From UBA8389 sp035719105 (GTDB lineage Bacteria > Bacteroidota > Bacteroidia > Bacteroidales > UBA1402): a DNA stretch of 64,000 nt. The notes below the pieces were generated by a model. It saw only the letters and a list, made by a program, of their open reading frames with translations. It was not told where the DNA came from and made no database searches. Positions within the stretch are counted from its first letter, which is position 1, and each line of letters begins with the position of its first letter. The DNA is taken from NCBI GenBank assembly GCA_035719105.1, contig DASTGN010000008.1, forward strand, positions 434,001-498,000. The letters run 5' to 3'. The translations under genes were made by a program, and so were the position numbers. Below are positions 8,441 to 16,130 of the stretch, in pieces.

Positions 8441-9283
8441 ATGAAACGAGTAGCGATCCAAGGTATTTCAGGTGCATTTCACGACATTGCAGCCAGAGCC
8501 TTTTTCGAAGGTGAAGAAATTGAGACAATTGATTGTTTGACGTTTAAGGACGTATTCAACAGCATGAGAAAAGGAACTTCTTCTTTTGGAATCGTTGCGA
8601 TCGAAAACACCATTGCCGGAAGTCTTTTGCAAAATCATAATTTGTTGCGCGAAAGCGAAACCAGCATCATCGGTGAGTACAAACTGCGTATCAGCCACTG
8701 TTTAGCCGCTTTACCCGGACAAAAAATGGAAGACATACAAGAAGTGCATTCCCACCCCATTGCCTTGATGCAATGTTCCGATTTTTTAGAGGAGCATTCC
8801 GATTGGAAAGCGGTAGAGAAGGATGATACTGCTCTGAGTGCCAAGGAAATAAAAGCTAAACAAATCACTGGTCGAGCAGCTATCTGCAGTGAGTACGCTG
8901 CTCAGATTTATGGTCTGGAGATTTTGCAAAAAGGTATAGAAACCAACAAACGCAATTTCACCCGATTTCTCATTTTAGCCGACCGTTGGGCTGCTGAACA
9001 ATACACCCAACAGAACAACATCAACAAAGCATCCATCGTTTTCACCACGCACCACGAGGAAGGCGCTTTGTCACAGGTGCTTTCGGTGCTGTCCTTTTAC
9101 AAAAACAATTTGACCAAAATTCAATCCTTGCCCATCATGGGACACGAATGGGAGTATTTGTTTTTCATCGACTTGACCTTTATGGATTATCTCAAGTATA
9201 AACAGGGTTTAGACGCCATTCGTCCTTTGACTCGAAATTTGCGCATTCTTGGTGAATACCCAAGCTGCAAACAACAACTTTAA
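8441..9283 (+). CDS. pheA: prephenate dehydratase with ACT domain
   Basis: 280 aa. Converts prephenate to phenylpyruvate, the committed step to phenylalanine. The N-terminal periplasmic-binding-like catalytic fold shows IQGISGAFHDIAA, the block IVAIENTIAGSL and the catalytic TRF motif in NFTRFLIL. The C-terminal ACT domain (about 200-280) has EEGALSQVLSVLS and the IQSLPI segment corresponding to the ESRP region, which suggests allosteric control by Phe as well as attenuation. No chorismate mutase domain is attached; that activity is encoded two genes downstream. It is the first structural gene after the attenuator and ends 4 nt before the aminotransferase start. Confidence 0.95.
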   Translation: MKRVAIQGISGAFHDIAARAFFEGEEIETIDCLTFKDVFNSMRKGTSSFGIVAIENTIAGSLLQNHNLLRESETSIIGEYKLRISHCLAALPGQKMEDIQEVHSHPIALMQCSDFLEEHSDWKAVEKDDTALSAKEIKAKQITGRAAICSEYAAQIYGLEILQKGIETNKRNFTRFLILADRWAAEQYTQQNNINKASIVFTTHHEEGALSQVLSVLSFYKNNLTKIQSLPIMGHEWEYLFFIDLTFMDYLKYKQGLDAIRPLTRNLRILGEYPSCKQQL

Positions 9284-9287
9284 GCTC

Positions 9288-10448
9288 ATGAAAGCGATAC
9301 AACCTGCCCAGCGGCTCGAAAACGTCTCCGAATACTATTTCTCGAAGAAGCTCAAAGAAGTGGCCGATCTGAACGCCGCAGGCAAGAACATCATCAGTTT
9401 AGGCATTGGGAGTCCAGACTTGCCACCTTCTACGGCAACCATTGAAACGTTGACCTTAGATGCATCACGCCCCGATGCACACGGATATTGCACCAACGGC
9501 ATACCCGGTCTTTATAACGGCTTTGCCGACTGGTACAAGCGGTGGTTTGATGTGGAATTGGATCCAAAAACGGAAATACTGCCGTTGATCGGTTCCAAGG
9601 AAGGCATCATGCACATTTCCATGGCGTTTCTCAATCCAGGAAACGGTGTGTTGGTTCCCAATCCCGGCTATCCCACTTATACTTCTGTAAGCAACTTGGT
9701 TCAGGCTAGCATCGTGACCTATGATTTGGATGCGGCCAACGGTTGGCACCCTGATTTCGAAGCATTGGAGAAGATGGACCTTTCCAACGTGAAACTGATG
9801 TGGGTGAATTACCCGAACATGCCGACTGGAGGCAGAGCTACAAAATCTTTGTTTGAGAAATTGGTTGCCTTCGGAAAGAAACATCAAATCGTCATTTGCA
9901 ATGATAATCCATACAGTTTCATTCTGAGTACGGACTACCTGAGTATCTTGTCGGTACCCGGCGCCAAGGACATTTGCATTGAGTTGAACTCGATGAGCAA
10001 ATCACACAACATGCCAGGTTGGCGCATCGGCATGTTGGCCACCAACAAAACCTTCAAGGAGTGGATTTTAAAGGTGAAAAGCAATGTGGATTCTGGTCAA
10101 TTTCGACCCATGCTCAAAGCGGCAGCGATGGCCTTGAAGGCTGGACCGGAGTGGTATGCCGGCATGAACGAAGTTTATGCTCGCCGTCGGGTGATTGCTG
10201 AGGCAATCCTGGAGACCCTAGGATGTACCTGGGATCCCAACCAGTCGGGCATGTTCCTTTGGGGACGCATTCCCGATAAATATGCCGATGCCGGTCAAGT
10301 AGCCGATATGGTTTTGTACAAAGCCAACGTCTTTATTACCCCGGGATTTATTTTTGGCAGCAATGGAAATCGCTATATCCGATTATCCCTTTGCTGCACC
10401 GAACAGAACCTTTCCGAGGCATTGCAACGAATTAAAACTACAATTTAA
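9288..10448 (+). CDS. class I/II pyridoxal-phosphate aminotransferase (likely aromatic/aspartate type)
   Basis: 386 aa from the ATG at 9288. The frame is open further upstream, but 9288 follows the pheA stop by 4 nt and begins a normal fold-type I N-terminus (MKAIQPAQRLENVSEYYFSK). Visible motifs are GIGSPDLPP, the NPGYPTY block, the NYPNMPTG segment, and the PLP lysine in SMSKSHNMPGWRIGM. It resembles the LL-diaminopimelate / aspartate aminotransferase branch. Between pheA and the DAHP synthase gene, the natural role is transamination of phenylpyruvate and 4-hydroxyphenylpyruvate to Phe and Tyr. That substrate assignment is inferred from context. Confidence 0.87.
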   Translation: MKAIQPAQRLENVSEYYFSKKLKEVADLNAAGKNIISLGIGSPDLPPSTATIETLTLDASRPDAHGYCTNGIPGLYNGFADWYKRWFDVELDPKTEILPLIGSKEGIMHISMAFLNPGNGVLVPNPGYPTYTSVSNLVQASIVTYDLDAANGWHPDFEALEKMDLSNVKLMWVNYPNMPTGGRATKSLFEKLVAFGKKHQIVICNDNPYSFILSTDYLSILSVPGAKDICIELNSMSKSHNMPGWRIGMLATNKTFKEWILKVKSNVDSGQFRPMLKAAAMALKAGPEWYAGMNEVYARRRVIAEAILETLGCTWDPNQSGMFLWGRIPDKYADAGQVADMVLYKANVFITPGFIFGSNGNRYIRLSLCCTEQNLSEALQRIKTTI

Positions 10449-10459
10449 CAGCTATAAAA

Positions 10460-11536
10460 ATGGAAAAAATGGAATTCGAATCCATTCTGCTTCCCGGTAT
10501 CGAAGCCAAACGCCCATGGGTCATTGCCGGCCCCTGCAGTGCGGAAACAGAAGAACAGGTCATGGCAACCGCCAAACAATTGCATGAACGGGGTATCAAA
10601 ATGTTCCGCGCCGGCATCTGGAAACCTCGTACGCGTCCGGGTGCCTTCGAAGGCATCGGTTCTGAGGGTTTGAAATGGTTGCAACGGGTTCAACAGGAAT
10701 TTGGCATGTACACTTGCACCGAAGTGGCTACTGCCAAACACGTTTCAGAAGCCATCAAATACGGCGTCGATATCCTTTGGATTGGTGCCCGTACGACGAC
10801 AAATCCTTTTGCCATGCAAGAAATCGCAGATGCGTTGGAAGGTTGCCAAAAGCCTATTTTAATTAAAAATCCGGTCAATCCCGACTTGGAACTTTGGATC
10901 GGTGCTCTGGAACGCCTTTACAATGCAGGGATTCGCAAACTTGGCGTGATTCACCGCGGGTTCAGTTCAGCCGATAAGAAAATTTACAGAAATATACCTC
11001 AGTGGCACATTCCCATCGAAATGCGTCGTCGTTTCCCCAATTTGCCCATTATCTGCGACCCCAGCCATATTGGTGGAAAACGCGAGCTGATTGCTCCTTT
11101 GGCTCAACAGGCTATGGACCTTAATTACGACGGGCTCATCATCGAATCTCATTGCGACCCGGACTGTGCCTGGAGTGACAAGGATCAGCAGATCACACCG
11201 GATATCCTGGATTATATTCTGAATATGTTGGTGATTCGTGAGGGCGAAACGCAAACCACTGAAAGTCTGGGCGAACTGCGTAAGCAAATTGACGAACTGG
11301 ACGATCAGTTGGTGGAACTGCTTTCAAAACGTATGCGCGTTTCCCGCGAAATCGGTACCTTCAAAAAGGAACACAACATGCAGGTTTTACAAGCTACCCG
11401 TTATAGCGAGATTCTGGAAGGTCGCATCAAACAAGCGGTAAAATTCGGTATCGACGGTGAATGCATGCAGAAAATTTTGGAGGCAATTCACGAAGAGTCT
11501 GTCAGACAACAAATTGAAATACTGAATAAGGCATGA
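10460..11536 (+). CDS. aroF: bifunctional DAHP synthase / chorismate mutase
   Basis: 358 aa. Residues 1-255 are a type I-beta (KDO8P-synthase-like) DAHP synthase: WVIAGPCSAE, FRAGIWKPRTRPGAFEG, WIGARTTTNPF, LIKNPVNPD, GVIHRGFSS, and the metal-binding ICDPSHIGGKR. Residues about 265-355 form an AroQ-type chorismate mutase (LGELRKQIDELDDQLVELL, RMRVSREIGTFK). The fusion joins the first step of the shikimate pathway with the branch step to prephenate. The same fusion is known from Prevotella. The gene starts 11 nt after the aminotransferase stop and overlaps tyrA by 4 nt. Prephenate from the mutase domain feeds both pheA and tyrA in this operon. Confidence 0.94.
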   Translation: MEKMEFESILLPGIEAKRPWVIAGPCSAETEEQVMATAKQLHERGIKMFRAGIWKPRTRPGAFEGIGSEGLKWLQRVQQEFGMYTCTEVATAKHVSEAIKYGVDILWIGARTTTNPFAMQEIADALEGCQKPILIKNPVNPDLELWIGALERLYNAGIRKLGVIHRGFSSADKKIYRNIPQWHIPIEMRRRFPNLPIICDPSHIGGKRELIAPLAQQAMDLNYDGLIIESHCDPDCAWSDKDQQITPDILDYILNMLVIREGETQTTESLGELRKQIDELDDQLVELLSKRMRVSREIGTFKKEHNMQVLQATRYSEILEGRIKQAVKFGIDGECMQKILEAIHEESVRQQIEILNKA

Positions 11537-12306
11537 AAATCCTGATTATCGGAGCTGGAAAAATGGGACGGTTCTTTGCGGACACGTTGAGTTTCCACCA
11601 TGAAGTCTGTCTTTTTGACACGGATCCCAAGCAACTGCGGTTCGTCTACAACGCCATTCGCACCACTGACCTGGAAGAAGTTCGGGCGTTCCAACCAGAA
11701 TTGCTCCTCAATGCCGTGACCATCAAATATACGATTGAAGCTTTTAAAATGGTCATCCCGTATTTACCGGCTTCCTGCATCCTTTCCGACATCGCTTCGG
11801 TAAAAACTGGTTTGAAGGAATTCTATGCCGAATGCGGTTTCCGTTTCGTTTCGACCCATCCGATGTTTGGACCTACCTTTGCAAGCCTCAGCGATTTGAG
11901 CACACAAAGTGCCATCATCATCAAGGAATCGGATTTTCTGGGCAAGGCGTTTTTCAAAGACGTGTATAGCTCACTGCACTTGAAAATTTTCGAGTACACC
12001 TTCGAAAAACACGACCAGACGACGGCTTATTCACTGTCCATTCCGTTTGCTTCAACCTTGGTATTTGGTTCCGTCATGCGCCATCAGGAAGCACCTGGAA
12101 CCACGTTTAAGCGTCACATGGCCATTGCACAGGGCCTGATGTCGGAAGACGATTACCTGTTGCAAGAAATTTTATTCAACCCTTTTGCTCCTGAGCAAAT
12201 AGAAAAAATTATGGGAAAACTGAGTCAATTGCACGACATCATTAAAGATAAAGATGCCGTACAAATGCAGGCTTTCCTCAAATCTGTCCGTAAAAATTTA
12301 GAATAA
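11533..12306 (+). CDS. tyrA: prephenate dehydrogenase
   Basis: 257 aa NAD(P)-dependent oxidoreductase converting prephenate to 4-hydroxyphenylpyruvate for tyrosine. The Rossmann start ILIIGAGKMGRFFADTLSF is followed by a conserved SVKTGLKEF segment and the catalytic-region block FVSTHPMFGPTFASL, typical of the prephenate dehydrogenase family. The ATG overlaps the DAHP synthase stop (ATGA), and its own stop overlaps the nitroreductase start by one base, so the genes are translationally coupled. No ACT domain is present, and the length suits the short Bacteroidota TyrA proteins. Confidence 0.9.
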   Translation: MKILIIGAGKMGRFFADTLSFHHEVCLFDTDPKQLRFVYNAIRTTDLEEVRAFQPELLLNAVTIKYTIEAFKMVIPYLPASCILSDIASVKTGLKEFYAECGFRFVSTHPMFGPTFASLSDLSTQSAIIIKESDFLGKAFFKDVYSSLHLKIFEYTFEKHDQTTAYSLSIPFASTLVFGSVMRHQEAPGTTFKRHMAIAQGLMSEDDYLLQEILFNPFAPEQIEKIMGKLSQLHDIIKDKDAVQMQAFLKSVRKNLE

Positions 12307-12941
12307 TGAGTTTATTAGATCACTTGCAGTGGCGCTATGCCACCAAAAAATACGACCCTACCAGGAAAGTTTCTCAGGCGGATGTCGATCAGATAGTAGA
12401 AGCGATTCGATTGGCACCCACTTCTTCGGGTTTGCAACAATTTCGGTTGTTGGTCATTACCAATCAGCAGTTGAAAGATCAAATGGTTTCCATCGCCTTT
12501 GACCAACAAATCGTTGCCGATTGCTCTCACTTGCTGGTTTTTGCAGCATGGGACCGCTATACCGAAGAACGGATTGTTTCGATGTACGATTACATCACGA
12601 TTGAACGCGAACAACCCGCCGACCGTTTCACGGCCTATACCGACCGACTCAAAGCCAAATACTTACCACAATCGGCTCAAGAAAATTTTGAACACACCGC
12701 CCGCCAGGCGTACATCGGACTTGGTCTGGCTATGGCACAGGCTGCTGAACTGAAAGTGGATTGCACTCCAATGGAAGGTTTCGACAATGCAAAATTGGAT
12801 GAATTGCTGGACTTGCACTCAAAAGGCTTACGGAGTGTCCTGTTGTTGCCTATCGGCTACCGCGACGAAGATGGTGACTGGTTGTTGAAGATGAAGAAGG
12901 TTCGCAAACCTGTGGATGAGTTTGTGACGGTCATTAAATAA
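12306..12941 (+). CDS. nitroreductase family NAD(P)H oxidoreductase
   Basis: 211 aa FMN-dependent nitroreductase-fold protein. It begins LDHLQWRYATKKYDPTRKVSQ, with IRLAPTSSGLQQFRLLVI as the FMN/substrate segment and a GLGLAMAQAAELKVDCTPMEGF block near residue 140, as in NfsB-type enzymes. The natural substrate is unknown. It overlaps the tyrA stop by one base and is the last gene before a strong terminator, so it is under the same Phe/Tyr attenuation. The reason for this coupling is not evident from sequence. Confidence 0.88.
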   Translation: MSLLDHLQWRYATKKYDPTRKVSQADVDQIVEAIRLAPTSSGLQQFRLLVITNQQLKDQMVSIAFDQQIVADCSHLLVFAAWDRYTEERIVSMYDYITIEREQPADRFTAYTDRLKAKYLPQSAQENFEHTARQAYIGLGLAMAQAAELKVDCTPMEGFDNAKLDELLDLHSKGLRSVLLLPIGYRDEDGDWLLKMKKVRKPVDEFVTVIK

Positions 12942-12962
12942 GCCTCAGCTTATTTAAGACTT

Positions 12963-13000
12963 ACCCCCACGACAGGTATTAAAATTGTCGTGGGGGTTTC
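12963..13000 (+). terminator. strong intrinsic terminator ending the aromatic operon
   Basis: ACCCCCACGACA (12963-12974) and TGTCGTGGGGGT (12986-12997) form a perfect 12-bp stem with an 11-nt loop, followed by a short T-rich tail. It lies between the convergent nitroreductase and qmoC genes and could act in both directions, although the T tract is better on the plus strand. Confidence 0.85.
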
Positions 13001-13016
13001 TGTTTATTGTTCTGAA

Positions 13017-14063
13017 TTATTTCGCTTTCAACTTTTCAAAATACATGGCAAACGACCGGTAGAGGAAGTGCGTCCATTTGCCGAAAGGCACGATAAGGAT
13101 GGCCCACTGAGCCAAAACCGTGAGGTGCACTAAGAAAATCCACTTGTTGGCTTCCAGAATGTCGATGTCAATGAACAGTCGAACCATAAAGGCTGAAAAG
13201 CCCATCAGGAACAGCCAGATCACAAAGAACCAATCCGATGGTTGGGACTTTTTGGCGACTGCCTTGTCCTTTTTAATACGGTGACGAACAAAATCGAAGG
13301 TCACGATAAAGATGATGCCACTCAAGACATACCCCAGAACATGCACAAACCAAGATGAAGTGTGGAACCAGTTCAGGAACACGGTGGTAAACAGTAGGGA
13401 CAAATAGGCCAACACGAGGACGAAATGTTCAAACCAGCGGAATTGATTGTCGTCACAACCTAAGGCACGTTTCTGCGTGAACATGTGAATGAAGAGTTCA
13501 CCCAAAGAGGTCAGGTACTTTTTGAAGGATACTTTGACGTTGGGCTTCACGATGGTGAAATACCACATCCGGATGATGTTTGGCAATAAAATGGTGACGC
13601 CTACTGTAGCGATGGCAATGAACTCAAACCAATGTCCGAATTCAAGCATCTTGTCCAACTCAAATCCGACGGAGTAGGCAAAACCGATGACCCCTGCAAG
13701 GACAGCAATCATCGCTACCCAAGTCAGTGTCAGCGATTTATAAAGCAAGCCTGAAAGTCCGGTCCAATCGTATTGAGCGGTGAGCCAGCGGCGCAGGGAC
13801 ATCATGAGTTCACCAGGATCAGCCTGACGAGGGCAATTGGCGGTGCATTCACCACAATAATAGCATTGCCAGGGTTTCAGCGAAGCTTTTATATCGTCTT
13901 CCAACCCCAAGGTCGAGTATCGAACCATCTCGCGTGGAAAGGAACTGTCTGCTGTGGATAGGGAACAAATTGCCGTGCAGTTTCCGCAGTTAAAACAGGC
14001 ATTGAAATCTTTATCCCCGTATTTGGCGAGTTCAGAAGCAAATTTTGGATTTATTCTGGCCAT
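13017..14063 (-). CDS. qmoC: QmoC-like membrane subunit (HdrC-type ferredoxin plus heme-b-like membrane domain)
   Basis: 348 aa. The N-terminal HdrC-like domain has two [4Fe-4S] cysteine sets, C23/C26/C29/C33 and C67/C70/C73/C77. From about residue 105 the protein is a membrane domain with about six hydrophobic helices and several histidines positioned for b-type haem (FEHFVLVLAYL, FHTSSWFVHVLG, FLVHLTVLAQW). This is the layout of QmoC, which transfers electrons between a soluble Hdr-like complex and menaquinone. It is the last gene of the minus-strand sulfur cluster, 3 nt after the QmoB-like gene. Electron direction (to or from quinone) is not readable. Confidence 0.85.
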   Translation of the reverse strand: MARINPKFASELAKYGDKDFNACFNCGNCTAICSLSTADSSFPREMVRYSTLGLEDDIKASLKPWQCYYCGECTANCPRQADPGELMMSLRRWLTAQYDWTGLSGLLYKSLTLTWVAMIAVLAGVIGFAYSVGFELDKMLEFGHWFEFIAIATVGVTILLPNIIRMWYFTIVKPNVKVSFKKYLTSLGELFIHMFTQKRALGCDDNQFRWFEHFVLVLAYLSLLFTTVFLNWFHTSSWFVHVLGYVLSGIIFIVTFDFVRHRIKKDKAVAKKSQPSDWFFVIWLFLMGFSAFMVRLFIDIDILEANKWIFLVHLTVLAQWAILIVPFGKWTHFLYRSFAMYFEKLKAK

Positions 14064-14066
14064 GGT

Positions 14067-16130
14067 TCAGTGTTTTTTCTTGTAGTAATAATATTGCTGA
14101 TCTTCGTCTGTTCCGTCGGCAACCACGATGGCGTAACGGTTCATGGTCATTAGGTGCCAAGTTACCAGGTCGGTGCTCAGACCAGCGTTTTCGGCAATTT
14201 GAGGGATGGTATTTTTTTCATCTTTGATGCCTGCCAGAATTTCTTTCCAAACTTGCGGATATTCCTTCATGTGCGTGGCGTCTTCGTCCGCTGCATCGTT
14301 GGTTTCTTTGATGCGTTCCTTGATTTCGAAGTCGGTCATGAACCCTTCGATCATGGCTTCAATTTCGTGGTCGGTATATTGAGCCACTTCAATGGCATTT
14401 TCGGGACAAACGGGGGCGCAAATGCCACAACCGGTGCAAACACCTTTGTTAACCACTGCTACATGCTTGCCTGAAGCATCTTCCACTTCTTTCAGAGCTC
14501 CGTAGTCACAGACCTCAGCACATTTGCCGCACCAGGTACAAGCTTCAGGATGTACGCTGGCCACGATGGGATCGACCGAAACCGAACCGCTCTGCAACAA
14601 AGCGTTCATTTTGGCGGTGGCAGCCAACGTGGATTGCACGGATTCACTGATGTTTTTGGGGCCTTGACAAGAACCGCCGATATACACTCCTTTAATAACG
14701 GTTTCCACCGGTTTGAGCTTGGGATGAATTTCGTTGAAGAACTTGTCGCTGCCAATGGGGATTTTCAGGTGTTCCGAAATTTTGCCGGCATCTGTTCGAG
14801 CCACCATGCCGGTGACCAAAACAACCAGATCCACCGGGGCTTCGATTTCCTTTTTGGCAGTGAGGTAATCTTTCACCTTGATCAGAGTCGTTTTGCCTTC
14901 TGTATACACTTCAGGCATTTCCTTTTCCTCGTATTTAAAGTACAAATCGCCCTGCTTGGAAGACTGTTCGTACAAAACTTCTTGCTTGCCATAGGTACGT
15001 ATATCCCTGTAAAAATGATACGTCTGAATGTCGCTGAACTTTTCCTTGAGCTGCAACGAAGTATGAATGGTCGCTGTGCAACATTGACGGGAGCAATATT
15101 TGTTCTCGCCTTTGGTCTGACGACTGCCGACGCAATAAATAAATCCGACACTTTTGATGGTTTTCCCTTCAAAAACAAGCTTGCCCTCCGATGAATCCAT
15201 CAATTTGGTGAACTCGGGCAACGTCAGCACATTCGGAAAGGTCTTGTATCCGAATTCCCCATCGGCAGGCTTGTAATGATCGAAACCCGTAGCAACGAGT
15301 ATAGAACCGACCAAAAAGGCCAGGTGGTCTCCTTTTTCATCCATTTGCAAAGCCGTCACATTCGATGGATTGAATTTCTGAGAGGTTTTAGGAAGCCCGG
15401 TGTTGGTCAGTGTTTCGTGTGGGCGAACCTTGATTTCCACATTAAAGTTACCCAAGCTACCGGACACTTTTTCCAGGTTCGCACCTGTAAACAGGGTGAT
15501 GTTTTCGAGGGAGCGGATTTCTTGATACAATTGATCGATCATTTCCTTTCCGGATTGACCGCTCATGAAAACCTTTTCTTTTCCGACTATTTGACCTCCG
15601 ACCTTAAAATCTTGCTCGATTAGGAACACTTCGTTGCCAAGTCTTGCCAAATCGATGGCAGCCTTCATGCCCGAGACTCCTGCACCAACAACCAATGCGG
15701 CTTTTTTGACAGGCACTTCGATGTTCTCGAGGGATTGTGAAAAAGATACGCGGTTGATGCCGGCACGGATAAGTCCAGCGGCTTTGACCGTTGCTTCGCG
15801 GGGATGGTCGGAATGTGGCCAGGAGCATTGTTCGCGAATATTGACCTGAACGTAGTTCATGGGGTTCAGACCTGCCCTACTGGCAACACCCTTAAAAGTG
15901 TGCAAATGCAGTTTTGGAGAGCAGGAAGCCACGACAATGCCGTCCAATTGCTTGTCCTTGATGTCATTGACCATGTCGATTTGGTTGGAATCGGCACAGG
16001 CAAACATCACATCCTTGGAGATGATGACGTTTTCTTCTTTGGAAAACATTTTTCCAAGTTGTTCGACATCCACATAATCGGAGATGTTGCCGCCACAATG
16101 GCAAATGTAAACGCCTATTCTATTCTTCAT
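14067..16130 (-). CDS. qmoB: QmoB/HdrA-like FAD and iron-sulfur protein with an extra C-terminal tail
   Basis: 687 aa. It starts with the HdrA hallmark IGVYICHCGGNISDYV (C10, C12) and the ASCSPKLHLHTF block, then an FAD Rossmann motif (ALVVGAGVSGMKAAIDLARLG). It continues with HdrA-type iron-sulfur segments (YCVGSRQ, NKYCSRQCCTATIH) and GSCQGPKNISES. Two ferredoxin-type [4Fe-4S] sets follow near residues 530-575 (CTWCGKCAEVC and CTGCGICAPVC). After these comes an unusual ~100-residue tail with a winged-helix look (IPQIAENAGLSTDLVTWHLM). Canonical QmoB carries a C-terminal MvhD domain; here that domain is absent and a separate MvhD-like gene lies in the operon. The start overlaps the preceding gene by 4 nt. 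Function: soluble electron transfer to QmoC. Confidence 0.83.
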   Translation of the reverse strand: MKNRIGVYICHCGGNISDYVDVEQLGKMFSKEENVIISKDVMFACADSNQIDMVNDIKDKQLDGIVVASCSPKLHLHTFKGVASRAGLNPMNYVQVNIREQCSWPHSDHPREATVKAAGLIRAGINRVSFSQSLENIEVPVKKAALVVGAGVSGMKAAIDLARLGNEVFLIEQDFKVGGQIVGKEKVFMSGQSGKEMIDQLYQEIRSLENITLFTGANLEKVSGSLGNFNVEIKVRPHETLTNTGLPKTSQKFNPSNVTALQMDEKGDHLAFLVGSILVATGFDHYKPADGEFGYKTFPNVLTLPEFTKLMDSSEGKLVFEGKTIKSVGFIYCVGSRQTKGENKYCSRQCCTATIHTSLQLKEKFSDIQTYHFYRDIRTYGKQEVLYEQSSKQGDLYFKYEEKEMPEVYTEGKTTLIKVKDYLTAKKEIEAPVDLVVLVTGMVARTDAGKISEHLKIPIGSDKFFNEIHPKLKPVETVIKGVYIGGSCQGPKNISESVQSTLAATAKMNALLQSGSVSVDPIVASVHPEACTWCGKCAEVCDYGALKEVEDASGKHVAVVNKGVCTGCGICAPVCPENAIEVAQYTDHEIEAMIEGFMTDFEIKERIKETNDAADEDATHMKEYPQVWKEILAGIKDEKNTIPQIAENAGLSTDLVTWHLMTMNRYAIVVADGTDEDQQYYYYKKKH

